From Clostridium sp. OF03-18AA (GTDB lineage Bacteria > Bacillota > Clostridia > Lachnospirales > Lachnospiraceae): a stretch of DNA of 64,000 nt. The notes below the pieces were generated by a model. It worked only from the letters and a program-made list of their open reading frames with translations, had not been told where the DNA came from and did no database searches. The DNA is taken from assembly GCF_003478035.1 (NCBI RefSeq), contig NZ_QUEP01000005.1, positions 62,001 through 126,000 of the forward strand. Direction: 5' to 3'. The position numbers and the translations under genes are program-made. Numbering within the stretch: the stretch's first letter is position 1; the number at the start of each line of letters is the position of its first letter. Shown here piece by piece: positions 44,187 through 52,070 of the stretch.

Positions 44187-44215
44187 ATTATATATTTCGA
44201 ATATTTGTTCGCCAA
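44187..44215 (-). promoter_or_regulatory. Promoter of the toxin gene
   Basis: On the minus strand TTGGCG (44215-44210) and TATAAT (44192-44187) are 17 bp apart. They lie in the last codons of the yjjB-like gene and imply a leader of about 88 nt that can fold through alternating CCTCC/GGAGG blocks. Confidence 0.7.
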
Positions 44216-44667
44216 TGTTTTTTCTTAGCTACTATGTGCACCAGCGCCTCGATCGGCCGCCTTAACGACGTCACGATCATGATCCCCGCCGCAAGCGCGA
44301 TCGCAAGTCCGATCGCCGCCTGACCCTTTACGATAAACTGCGGCATGTCACGCCGGAGAGCCGCGTCCATCGCATAGTACAGGGAACCTCCCGGGATCAG
44401 CGGGATGACCGTCGGCATCAGGACCGTCGTTGCCGGTGTCTTTAAGATCCTCGCCCAGATCTCCGAGTAGATCGTGATCAGGATCGCCACAACGAAAAAT
44501 CCCAGATATTCATTATTCACAAAATGTAAAAATACAAGATACACTGCCCAGAAAACTGCCCCGCCGATCGCCGGGATCCAGACTCTGCGCCCGCGGATGT
44601 TGTAAATGATCGCAAATCCGAGCGACCCGAAAAACGATGCGATGACTGAAAGAACATCCTGACTCAT
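44188..44667 (-). CDS. Threonine/serine exporter, small subunit (YjjB/DUF3815-like)
   Basis: A 159-residue protein of four or five membrane helices, equal to the C-terminal half of ThrE. It includes GSLGFAIIYNIRGRRVWIPAIGG and the conserved VIPLIPGGSLYYAM. With its partner it forms a split exporter, as YjjP/YjjB, reported for amino acids or succinate. Its ATG overlaps the partner's stop in an ATGA. The last codons hold the toxin promoter. Confidence 0.87.
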   Translation of the reverse strand: MSQDVLSVIASFFGSLGFAIIYNIRGRRVWIPAIGGAVFWAVYLVFLHFVNNEYLGFFVVAILITIYSEIWARILKTPATTVLMPTVIPLIPGGSLYYAMDAALRRDMPQFIVKGQAAIGLAIALAAGIMIVTSLRRPIEALVHIVAKKKHWRTNIRNI

Positions 44668-45464
44668 AACATCCCTCCAAGAAGTATTTTAGAAAGAATA
44701 AACCCGGCTGCCACACAGACGGCTGTGATCATCGCCTCCGAAAAATGCAGAAGTCCGCTGATCATGTCCCCGCTGATGAAATCCCGGAATGAGTTCGTCA
44801 TCAGGACTCCCGGGATCAGGAGCATGATATTCCCGATCATGATCATCTCGACATGCTGTCCGATCCCGAGATAGCAGACAAGAATACATGCCATACCTGA
44901 GATCAGAGAGCAGAGGATATTGGAGAAGATTGCCTTCAGCTTGATCGCGGAGAGCGCATATAAGGTCACGCGGATCAGCGCCCCGACAAACAGGGACGCA
45001 AATCCATCCCACAGATTTCCTCCAAAGAAAATGGCAAACGCCCCGGCTGTCATTGCATAGATCCCGCACTGCACCGCCGGGGAATATGTCGGTCCCTTTA
45101 AGATCTTTTCATATTCCTGATCGATCACCGCAAACGACGGCTGCGTCGCGCAGATCCGCCTCGAAAGGTCATTCAGCCGGTCCAGCTTCCACATATCCGT
45201 CCCGTAACTTAAAATTCTTCGCGTCTGCGTGATCCACTTCCGCTCCTTCGTCTCCAGCGTCACGATGATACACGACGCGATCGAGAAAATATGGCTCTGC
45301 CGGATCCCGTAGGCATTGCAGATCCTCCGGATCGTATCCTCCACACGGCTGATCTCCGCCCCGCTCACGAGGAGCTGCTCCCCGATATTGATCGCGCAGG
45401 TCAGGACTTCTTCCCCCGTCATCGGGTCCGCCGCCTGTGCGCCTGTTTTCTGGTCTGTCTGCAC
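44664..45464 (-). CDS. Threonine/serine exporter, large subunit (YjjP/DUF1212-like)
   Basis: A 266-residue protein equal to the N-terminal half of ThrE. It begins with a cytosolic region (NIGEQLLVSGAEISRVEDTIRRIC) and continues with five hydrophobic helices, including LLIPGVLMTNSFRDFISGDMISG near the end. The start at 45464 is a GTG with a modest AAAAGGTG site; an ATG 14 codons later is an alternative. It is translationally coupled to the small subunit. Confidence 0.87.
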   Translation of the reverse strand: MQTDQKTGAQAADPMTGEEVLTCAINIGEQLLVSGAEISRVEDTIRRICNAYGIRQSHIFSIASCIIVTLETKERKWITQTRRILSYGTDMWKLDRLNDLSRRICATQPSFAVIDQEYEKILKGPTYSPAVQCGIYAMTAGAFAIFFGGNLWDGFASLFVGALIRVTLYALSAIKLKAIFSNILCSLISGMACILVCYLGIGQHVEMIMIGNIMLLIPGVLMTNSFRDFISGDMISGLLHFSEAMITAVCVAAGFILSKILLGGML

Positions 45465-45621
45465 CTTTTTTCACCTTTTCCATTAAAATGTTTTCCTGGA
45501 AATCATGTTTCCATTTCCTGACTTTTATTATACGGGGCGGTGATTTCTTTTACAAGTATCTTGTCAAAAATATCGTTTTCGTCCGGTAGCTGGATCGTTC
45601 TTCTTTTCGTCAGGTCCTTTG

Positions 45622-45650
45622 TTGACCTTTCTTCTCCGGTTCGCTACAAT
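45622..45650 (+). promoter_or_regulatory. Promoter of the M42 peptidase gene
   Basis: TTGACC (45622-45627) and TACAAT (45645-45650) are 17 bp apart, about 35 bp before the ATG. Confidence 0.75.
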
Positions 45651-45685
45651 AGTAATCAGAAATATCCTTCAGGAGGAATGTAGAC

Positions 45686-46705
45686 ATGAACTCTCATATG
45701 AATTTTATCAAAGAGCAGTTATACACCTTAACTTCTATCCCGAGTCCGTCCAGCTTTACAGCAAAAGTGACTGATTACCTGTTGTCCGAATTATCTTCTC
45801 TGGGGTATTCCCCGGAGCGCAGCAATAAGGGGAACGTATTCGTTACCCTGGGTGGTTCCGGCTCTCCTCTGGTACTGGCAGCCCATGTTGATACACTGGG
45901 GGCTATGGTTCGCTCCATCAAGGAAAACGGACGTCTGCGGCCCACAACCATCGGAGGTCATCAGTGGTCCACGGCGGACGGCGAGAACTGCACCATTCAC
46001 ACCCGTGACGGCAGAGTTTACACCGGTGTAGTGCTGAACAAGGAGCCTTCTTCCCACGTTGCTGATCAGAAGACCGAGCTGATCGAAGAAAATATGGAGA
46101 TCCTGCTGGATGAAAATGTCGCTTCCGATCAGGATACTCTGGCGCTTGGGATCCAGACCGGTGACATCATCGCCATGGACCCGCGCACGGTTGTGACAGA
46201 AAGCGGATACATCAAAAGCCGTTTTCTTGATGACAAGCTTTCCGCAGCTATCCTGCTGGGTCTCGCCAGAGCCGTACGTGAAGATGCCTGGAAGCTGAAC
46301 CGCAAGGTTTCTTTATTATTTACAGTATATGAAGAAGTAGGGCACGGCGGAAGTGTCGTACCGGATGATACAGAGGAGATGATTTCTGTCGATATGGGTT
46401 GTGTCGGCAGCGACCTTGGCTGCACTGAACGGATGGTTTCGATCTGTGCCAAAGATTCCGGTGGCCCTTATAACTATGATCTGATCACGGCTCTTTCCAA
46501 CCTTGCGAAGGAGAAAAAGTTGGATTATGCCATTGATGTTTATCCGCATTATGGCTCCGATGTGGAGACTACCCTGCGCGCCGGATATGATATCCGTCAC
46601 GGTCTCATCGGTCCTGGAGTCTATGCTTCCCATAATTACGAACGCTCCCATATGGACGGAGTTCACAATACCTTTGAGCTGTTGAAGGCTTATATCACAA
46701 GATAG
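45686..46705 (+). CDS. M42 family metallopeptidase (glutamyl aminopeptidase / endoglucanase M type)
   Basis: A 339-residue cytosolic di-zinc aminopeptidase that usually forms dodecamers. The metal and catalytic motifs are LAAHVDTLG, FLDDKLSAAILLGL, TVYEEVGHGG with the paired Glu, VDMGCVG and the late YASHNYERSHMDGV. A PDZ-like insert domain lies between (about 70-165). AGGAGG precedes the ATG. It is a single-gene unit; natural substrates would be short peptides. Confidence 0.92.
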   Translation: MNSHMNFIKEQLYTLTSIPSPSSFTAKVTDYLLSELSSLGYSPERSNKGNVFVTLGGSGSPLVLAAHVDTLGAMVRSIKENGRLRPTTIGGHQWSTADGENCTIHTRDGRVYTGVVLNKEPSSHVADQKTELIEENMEILLDENVASDQDTLALGIQTGDIIAMDPRTVVTESGYIKSRFLDDKLSAAILLGLARAVREDAWKLNRKVSLLFTVYEEVGHGGSVVPDDTEEMISVDMGCVGSDLGCTERMVSICAKDSGGPYNYDLITALSNLAKEKKLDYAIDVYPHYGSDVETTLRAGYDIRHGLIGPGVYASHNYERSHMDGVHNTFELLKAYITR

Positions 46706-46711
46706 CTTCTT

Positions 46712-46762
46712 TGTAACTGTGAACAGATCTGTACACTTGCTGCGCTGACTGGTTACCGTTCA
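46712..46762. repeat. Degenerate relative of the cruciform repeat
   Basis: CACTTGCTGCGCTGAC here matches the left hairpin of the element at 17313-17457, flanked by GTAAC and GTTAC that can pair. It looks like a decayed copy. Confidence 0.45.
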
Positions 46763-46776
46763 TTTCCATCTTCGTA

Positions 46777-46805
46777 TTGACATTCCTTTTCTAAAATGTC
46801 ATAAT
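46777..46805 (+). promoter_or_regulatory. Promoter of the panD-panC-panS operon
   Basis: TTGACA (46777-46782) and CATAAT (46800-46805) are 17 bp apart. The spacer is bounded by GACATT and AATGTC, an inverted pair that could be an operator. The leader to panD is about 210 nt long. Confidence 0.7.
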
Positions 46806-46956
46806 ACCCGCGGAGATAGTATTTGGAATACTACAAAACTATACTCTGACTGAATCACAACAATTTCATATTGAAAAGTTACCCCGCCGGAACCGGTGGA
46901 AATCAAGCTTATATTTATCAAGACATAAAATAAGACTCAGGGAATACGAAGAATAG

Positions 46957-47005
46957 CAAAAGCATTTGCAGGGACAAGTATGCCTTGACGAATGCTTTTT
47001 TTATA
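46957..47005 (+). terminator. Hairpin with T tract just before panD (possible attenuator)
   Basis: AAAAGCATT pairs with AATGCTTTT with a partly paired inside (GGGACAAG … CTTGAC), followed by seven T's, and lies only about 17 bp before panD. A terminator inside the leader suggests transcript-level control; a pan-motif RNA in the region 46815-46990 is possible but was not verified. Confidence 0.55.
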
Positions 47006-47021
47006 AGGAGACCAATAAGAA

Positions 47022-47414
47022 ATGACTGTTGAGATGTTAAAAGGAAAAATTCATCGTGCTACCGTAGTACAGGCCGAACTGGATTATGTCGGAAGTATTA
47101 CTGTCGATGAAGAGCTGCTGGAAGCAGCAGGAATTATGGAATATGAAAAAGTTCAGATCGTGGATGTGAACAACGGAAGCCGGTTTGAAACTTATACGAT
47201 CTGCGGCAAGCGCGGAAGCGGAATGATCTGCCTGAATGGTGCTGCGGCAAGATGCGTAAGCAATGGTGATAAGATCATTATCATGTGTTATGCACAATAT
47301 GAGGCCGAAGAAGCCAAAAAACATAAACCACAGGTTGTGTTTGTAGATGATACGAATAAGATCAGCCGTGTTACAAACTATGAAAAGCACGGATTACTGA
47401 AAGATATGGCATAA
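47022..47414 (+). CDS. panD: Aspartate 1-decarboxylase proenzyme
   Basis: A 130-residue pyruvoyl enzyme that converts aspartate to beta-alanine, one half of pantothenate. It self-cleaves between Gly24 and Ser25 ([10 protein letters not shown]). [16 protein letters not shown], the early Lys9 region, and [17 protein letters not shown] are typical. AAGGAG lies upstream. First gene of a three-gene pantothenate unit. Confidence 0.96.
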   Translation: MTVEMLKGKIHRATVVQAELDYVGSITVDEELLEAAGIMEYEKVQIVDVNNGSRFETYTICGKRGSGMICLNGAAARCVSNGDKIIIMCYAQYEAEEAKKHKPQVVFVDDTNKISRVTNYEKHGLLKDMA

Positions 47415-47509
47415 CGATAAGATTGACTGTAGCTTATCAATAAAAACGAAATTTGTTGAATTCAGGACAAGAGACTATCTCCTAATTTATTTTTTAAAAG
47501 GAGAACATC

Positions 47510-48349
47510 ATGCAGGTAACAAAAACAGTACAGGAAACAAGAGCTTTAATCAAGAACTGGAAAAAAGAAGGAAAAACAATCGGACTTGTGCCGACAATGG
47601 GCTTCCTGCACGAAGGACATGCAAGTCTGATCAAACGGTGCCGCGAAGAGAATGATATCGTCGTCGTATCCGATTTTGTAAACCCAACACAGTTTGGACC
47701 GACCGAAGATCTGGAAGCATACCCAAGAGATTTCAAACGTGACAGCGAACTCTGCGAGAGCCTTGGAGCCGATCTCATCTTTCATCCGGAACCAACAGAT
47801 ATGTACCATGATCCGCATGCATTTGTAAGCATTGATACCTTATCCGATACCCTGTGCGGTAAAACAAGACCCATTCATTTTAAAGGTGTTTGTACGGTCG
47901 TTTCCAAGTTATTCAACATTGTAGCACCGGACAGAGCGTATTTTGGTCAGAAGGATGCACAGCAGCTGGCGATCATCCGCAAAATGGTACAGGATCTGAA
48001 TTTTGATATCCAGATCGTAGGATGCCCGATCATCCGCGAAGAAGACGGCCTTGCCAAATCATCCAGAAATACATATTTAAGTGAAAAAGAAAGAACAGCC
48101 GCTCTTTGTCTTTCAAGAGCCGTAAAAGCCGGTCAGGATACTATCTGTAAGGGAATCAAGGCAGAAGAAGTATTAGCAAAAATGCGTGGGATCATTGAAG
48201 CTGAGCCTCTGGCAAAGATCGATTATGTATCTATGGTAGATGCACTGGATATGCAGCCGGTAGAAAGCGTAGAAAAAGATGTTCTGGTCGCTATGGCAGT
48301 CTATATCGGAAAAACCAGACTGATCGATAACTTCAGCTACGAGGTATAA
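47510..48349 (+). CDS. panC: Pantoate--beta-alanine ligase (pantothenate synthetase)
   Basis: A 279-residue enzyme that joins pantoate to beta-alanine with ATP. Marks are GLVPTMGFLHEGHASLI with the HIGH-type motif, VSDFVNPTQFGPTEDLEAYPRD, DRAYFGQKDAQQLAIIRKM and the KSSRNTYLS loop. It lies 95 bp after panD and 3 bp before the transporter gene. PanB and panE, needed to make pantoate, are absent from the window. Confidence 0.97.
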   Translation: MQVTKTVQETRALIKNWKKEGKTIGLVPTMGFLHEGHASLIKRCREENDIVVVSDFVNPTQFGPTEDLEAYPRDFKRDSELCESLGADLIFHPEPTDMYHDPHAFVSIDTLSDTLCGKTRPIHFKGVCTVVSKLFNIVAPDRAYFGQKDAQQLAIIRKMVQDLNFDIQIVGCPIIREEDGLAKSSRNTYLSEKERTAALCLSRAVKAGQDTICKGIKAEEVLAKMRGIIEAEPLAKIDYVSMVDALDMQPVESVEKDVLVAMAVYIGKTRLIDNFSYEV

Positions 48350-48352
48350 GGG

Positions 48353-49327
48353 ATGGAACACTTAATGAAAAAAGCAGGGAAAGCCAGCTCTTTCCTTACA
48401 AAACATATTGGAATTATCATTATCTGTTTCTCTGTGATCGCATTTTTCTGGCATGACGGATTCGCATGGACAACCAAATATACCTCCACCTTTTTAGGTG
48501 TTGCCATGTTCGGCATGGGACTGACCATTAAGATCGAAGATTTTAAACGGGTTTTTTCAAGACCCAAAGAAATCGTTATCGGATTTGTTGCACAATATAC
48601 GATCATGCCGGTTGTGGCATGGGGCTTATGCAGGCTGATGCAGCTTCCGACCGATCTTGCACTTGGCGTTATTCTGGTGGGATGTTGTCCCGGCGGAACA
48701 GCAAGCAACGTCATTACATATATTGCCGGAGGTGATGTAGCGCTTTCGGTTGGAATGACGATCACTTCCACGCTTGCAGCTCCACTGATGACACCATTAC
48801 TCGTGTATCTGCTTGCCGATGCCTGGGTAGAAGTATCTTTCCTCGCAATGGTAATTTCTGTCGTGAAGGTTGTACTTGTTCCGGTTCTTCTTGGTATTCT
48901 GATCAATTGCTGCTTCGGAAAGCAGATCCAGAAAATATCAGAAGTACTCCCTCTGATTTCTGTTGTGTCGATCGTCATGATCATCAGCGGAATCGTCTCT
49001 GTCAATTTAGAGAAGATTATAAGCTGTGGTCTGCTCGTGCTTGGAGTTGTGGCACTTCACAATCTCTGCGGAATGGGGATCGGACTTGGCGCCGCAAAAC
49101 TTTTACATATCGAATATAATAAAGCCACCGCGATTGCAATTGAAGTCGGAATGCAGAACAGCGGACTTGCCATTTCCCTTGCAGCCGCTAATTTTGCAGC
49201 AAATCCACTGGCTACGCTTCCCGGAGCGATCTTCAGCGTATGGCACAATATATCAGGCTCATTATTTGCCGGAATCCGCAAAGACGGAACCGATATGACA
49301 GAAGCCTATCAGAAAGTTACTGTATAA
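48353..49327 (+). CDS. panS: BASS family transporter, PanS-like
   Basis: A 324-residue membrane carrier of the bile acid:sodium symporter family with about ten helices. Marks are LGVAMFGMGLTIKIEDF, VGCCPGGTASNVITYIAGGD and VGMQNSGLAISLA. In Salmonella, PanS of this family imports ketopantoate and pantoate. Its place 3 bp after panC, with no panB, fits uptake of pantoate that PanC then uses. The symbol rests on this context and is not certain. Confidence 0.82.
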   Translation: MEHLMKKAGKASSFLTKHIGIIIICFSVIAFFWHDGFAWTTKYTSTFLGVAMFGMGLTIKIEDFKRVFSRPKEIVIGFVAQYTIMPVVAWGLCRLMQLPTDLALGVILVGCCPGGTASNVITYIAGGDVALSVGMTITSTLAAPLMTPLLVYLLADAWVEVSFLAMVISVVKVVLVPVLLGILINCCFGKQIQKISEVLPLISVVSIVMIISGIVSVNLEKIISCGLLVLGVVALHNLCGMGIGLGAAKLLHIEYNKATAIAIEVGMQNSGLAISLAAANFAANPLATLPGAIFSVWHNISGSLFAGIRKDGTDMTEAYQKVTV

Positions 49328-49384
49328 ATAAATCTGTTATGATTCACCATATGAACGTGCCGGGAAGATTATCCGGCTAAGGCA

Positions 49385-49430
49385 ACTCCCCCCGCAGAGC
49401 CTTTTTACGAGGATCTGCGGGGGGAGTTTA
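49385..49430 (+). terminator. Terminator of the pan operon
   Basis: AACTCCCCCCGCAGA (in part) pairs with TCTGCGGGGGGAGTT, a very strong stem. A second, weaker hairpin with a T tract follows near 49445-49478. Confidence 0.9.
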
Positions 49431-49550
49431 TTGGCTTTGTTCATTCAAACTCTTTTTCAGAGTGAATTTTTCTTATCCTCTTTTTGCTGTCAAAATAGAC
49501 TGTATAATTTTTTAATGGTTCCATAAATACATCTCCACACGGCTGATCTA

Positions 49551-49636
49551 AAATCTTGTTTTTGTGTAAATTGAATTCTAGAAAATTCTTGTTTTCGTGT
49601 ATAATGCTTGATATAAAAATCTCGTTTTCGTGTTTA
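49551..49636 (+). repeat. Three direct repeats at exact 33-bp period
   Basis: The core CTTGTTTTCGTGT occurs from 49555, 49588 and 49621 (with CTTGTTTTTGTGT and CTCGTTTTCGTGT variants), each preceded by AAAT. The period equals about three helical turns. A TATAAT follows the middle copy. The array stands right before the ATPase remnant and is a likely operator array or phase-ordered binding site. Confidence 0.7.
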
Positions 49637-49651
49637 CGGAGGTGCTTCCAT

Positions 49652-50032
49652 ATGAAAAGAAAACTCTATGACTCTTTAATGCAGTGGAAAACAGAGGAAA
49701 ACGGCAGAACAGCCCTCCTCATGGAAAATATCGTCGCCCAGATGCTCGCCGCCAGCGGTCATAAGCTCTATTTCTACTACAATGCATCCCGCGATGATGC
49801 CTCCAGCCGTATGAAGATCGACTTTCTGATCGCCAAAAGCAAGACCAGCAACCGCCACAATATCTCACCGATCGAGGTGAAGTCCAGTAAAAATTATACG
49901 ATTTCTTCTCTTCAGAAATTTAAAGCCAAATATGATGAACAGCTCCTTGTTCCGTATGTGCTGCATACTGGGGATCTGAAGGAAGAAAATGGGATTTTTT
50001 ATTTGCCGGTGTATATGACGATGCTGCTATAA
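49652..50032 (+). pseudogene. DUF4143-type AAA ATPase with large internal in-frame deletion
   Basis: The 126-residue frame joins two ends of a normally 400-plus-residue protein. Residues 1-23 (MKRKLYDSLMQWKTEENGRT…) are the usual start, just before where Walker A should be. They run directly into MENIVAQMLAASGHKLYFYYN and the C-terminal nuclease-like DUF4143 part (KIDFLI, ISPIEVKSSKNYTISSL, LPVYMTMLL). The whole ATPase core is missing. GGAGG precedes the ATG, so a small protein may still be made. I read it as a deletion remnant. Confidence 0.75.
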
Positions 50033-50078
50033 GCTGAACAATTTCTCAAAGTTTACCCAAAAATTTCTATTATACGTC

Positions 50079-50120
50079 AACAGCCGCCATAGTCAGTTCC
50101 TTTGACCACAGCGGCTGTTG
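50079..50120. terminator. Terminator between the remnant and the next gene
   Basis: CAACAGCCGC pairs with GCGGCTGTTG, followed by ATAATTTTTTC on the plus strand; also at the end of the leftward gene at 50124. Confidence 0.75.
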
Positions 50121-50123
50121 GCA

Positions 50124-50315
50124 TTATAATTTTTTCTTTCTCTTCTCCATGAACCTTTTCACCTCATCTGCTCCATGTAAATATGTGATTTCAAAATCGA
50201 GGCTTTCTTTACGGTGAAGAGACTCCTGATAGGAATCTTCAATTGCATTCGCAAATTTTTCAGTCTGTTCTTTCCCTAATACGATAAAGGTTTTCGTGAT
50301 ACCCGAAGTTGGCAT
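50124..50315 (-). CDS. Small protein of unknown function (63 residues)
   Basis: Not recognised. The product begins MPTSGITKTFIVLGKEQTEK and ends in a Lys-rich tail (FMEKRKKKL). The ATG at 50315 is chosen for GGAG 9 bp upstream; two earlier in-frame ATGs lack a site. The shape, an alpha-beta N-terminus and charged helical end, is like many small antitoxins, but no partner toxin is recognised, so that is only a guess. It is followed by a terminator. Confidence 0.5.
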   Translation of the reverse strand: MPTSGITKTFIVLGKEQTEKFANAIEDSYQESLHRKESLDFEITYLHGADEVKRFMEKRKKKL

Positions 50316-50380
50316 TTTTAACATCTCCATTTATCATATCGCACGTCTAATCATATGCTCCGCTTTTCGGATACTTGTTT

Positions 50381-50800
50381 CTAAGCCCTCTCTTTCCTTT
50401 TACTCTTCACAAAATCATAAATTTTTTCCGCATCATTATAATCCGGAATTGCTGATAAGACAGTACTATAAATTGGCTCAAGCGTTTTCGGAGAGCTCTC
50501 CAGCGCATCTGCAATCTGCTCCAATGACTGGTCTTTTTCTACCTTCTTCATTATCAGGGAAATCCGATATATCTCTCGTCCCTCTTCTTTCCACCGATTC
50601 TCTTCTGTACGAATTTTCATTCGCTTTCCAATCTCTATTCCCTCTGCCCGCGCATCTCTCCGGTCCAATCGTCTCTGATCTTCAATGCTATATTCCATTA
50701 ATAGACACTTTTTTATATCTTTTATACGTTGATTGTCCTGCCAATCCACCAGTTTCTTTAAGCATTTTGCTATCAACTTATCAATTATTTCAAAATACAT
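50381..50800 (-). CDS. C-terminal fragment resembling Rpn / PD-(D/E)XK family transposase-type proteins
   Basis: A 139-residue protein with an AGAGGGG site before its ATG. The helical N-terminus leads to a charged hinge (RRDARAEGIEIGKRMKI) and a tail with SLEQIADALESSPKTLEPIYS, as at the C-terminus of Rpn/YhgA-like nucleases. The catalytic PD-(D/E)XK half is absent, so it is either a truncated copy or a free-standing relative. It lies 65 bp upstream of the 63-residue gene on the same strand. Confidence 0.45.
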   Translation of the reverse strand: MYFEIIDKLIAKCLKKLVDWQDNQRIKDIKKCLLMEYSIEDQRRLDRRDARAEGIEIGKRMKIRTEENRWKEEGREIYRISLIMKKVEKDQSLEQIADALESSPKTLEPIYSTVLSAIPDYNDAEKIYDFVKSKRKERA

Positions 50801-50902
50801 ATCTTTATCCCCTCTTTTATTTCATTATGGATTTTTTGCGCTTCAACCTCAAGCGTGTCCGGTATAAAAAAGGATAAAATTTTTATAAAATAAAACGAGA
50901 AT

Positions 50903-50936
50903 GCCAGAGATCAGCAGCTAATCACTGATCTCTGGC
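50903..50936 (-). terminator. Terminator of the GTPase cassette
   Basis: GCCAGAGATCAG pairs with CTGATCTCTGGC; leftward a T-rich tract follows (CGTTTTATTTTAT). It lies 8 bp after the stop at 50945 and ends the long leftward cassette. Confidence 0.85.
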
Positions 50937-50944
50937 ACCCATTA

Positions 50945-51550
50945 TTATTCATCTACATAAATAAAATCTATCGGTGACAATTTCCTATAACGCACCAGCG
51001 GAATCTTCTTCTCTAACTTCTCAATCTTTTCCCGAATCTCTTTATCCTCATAATTTTCCCACAATCCATTATCCAGATCCCGGTACTTATACCGCTGCAC
51101 CTGAAGTTCCTTCATCTCTTTCAGGATTTCCATCGTCTCGATCGGGAATTTCTTTTGGCACTGGGAGCACTGGCATTCGGTGTCTGAAATAGGACGTATG
51201 TAGTTGTTCATGACTCCGCGGAATTTCGCATACTTCAAATGCAACATAGGAATCTCTACATGAATCAGTGTTCCTCCTATAGCATTCATTCCCGGAAGCA
51301 CTACTCCTATGCATCTTGGAACTTCCAACGGTCCATCTAGTGTCGGTGTGTTCCAGGGATAAGGACTAAGATCCTTGGAATATTCCCATTCGCAATCATA
51401 CGCCTTAGGAACTAATGTATAATGAGGACATGTATGGATTCTCCTGCCCCGCTTGGAATCCGGTGATGCTTTTCCCTTTGCACTTTCCAATGACAAGCGT
51501 TCTGCTTTTTCGCGTTGGAGTTTGCGGGATTTTTTGCTGTCTTTTTTCAT
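50945..51550 (-). CDS. Conserved hypothetical protein with a CxxC zinc-ribbon-like pair
   Basis: Not recognised. The 201-residue product has a very basic start (MKKDSKKSRKLQREKAERL), a C-P-H motif (RRIHTCPHYTLVP), a middle with GVVLPGMNAIGGTLIHVEIPML, and SDTECQCSQCQKKFP, which could bind zinc. It ends in a charged coiled-coil segment. The ATG at 51550 follows GGGGGA. It is the last gene before the cassette terminator, about 100 bp after the 113-residue gene. Confidence 0.6.
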   Translation of the reverse strand: MKKDSKKSRKLQREKAERLSLESAKGKASPDSKRGRRIHTCPHYTLVPKAYDCEWEYSKDLSPYPWNTPTLDGPLEVPRCIGVVLPGMNAIGGTLIHVEIPMLHLKYAKFRGVMNNYIRPISDTECQCSQCQKKFPIETMEILKEMKELQVQRYKYRDLDNGLWENYEDKEIREKIEKLEKKIPLVRYRKLSPIDFIYVDE

Positions 51551-51652
51551 AAGCAATTCCCCCTGGTATTTATTCCTTCCATAGCATTCTATGCAGATAT
51601 TTCATGCTATTTAATAAAGCTTATATCTCTTTCTGTTAAAACCATATTTTTA

Positions 51653-51994
51653 CTAAAACATGCCTCTAATTAACGCTTCCTTCCAGCCTTTTTCGATACA
51701 GATTAATGATTTTTTTCCACCTCTCCAATTAATAGAAACAAGATAAACTTCTTTTTTCTTTCCGCCGATTCCTGCTGCCCAACCTAAAAATGGAACGATC
51801 ATATTCCCCCACATGCCTTTCCAGACAGAGTAAGTTTTCTTATCTGTCTCATCAAGAATATCATAAGCTTGCACATTAGATTTATTGATGCTTATTTTCG
51901 AATTTTCCCCCTCAGTAATGATCTCAAGAAATGATCCTTTTTTTATCTTTTTCCCTTTGTATTCACCTTCAAGAACTACATTGAATTCTGACAT
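51653..51994 (-). CDS. Small protein of unknown function (113 residues)
   Basis: Not recognised. The N-terminal half reads as short beta strands (FNVVLEGEYKGKKIKKGSFLEI), then a stretch with VWKGMWGNMIVPFLGWAAGIGGKKKEV whose middle could touch a membrane, and a final VSINWRGGKKSLICIEKG. AGAGGAG precedes the ATG. It is AT-rich like the GTPase genes next to it and is read in the same direction, so it is likely part of the same unit. Confidence 0.6.
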   Translation of the reverse strand: MSEFNVVLEGEYKGKKIKKGSFLEIITEGENSKISINKSNVQAYDILDETDKKTYSVWKGMWGNMIVPFLGWAAGIGGKKKEVYLVSINWRGGKKSLICIEKGWKEALIRGMF

Positions 51995-52070
51995 ACTTAT
52001 CTCCTCTCTATTCCCTAATGATCAAACTCTATCAAATAATCATTGCTCTCTTGTTTTTATCCATCGCTAT

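Noticed and set aside
49551..49636. The three phased repeats as a small CRISPR array
   Set aside because: The units are short, AT-rich and without conserved full-length repeats or spacers, and there are no cas genes.
50124..50800. A type II toxin-antitoxin pair
   Set aside because: Neither small protein shows a known toxin or antitoxin domain, and their spacing of 65 bp is not typical; kept only as unknown genes.
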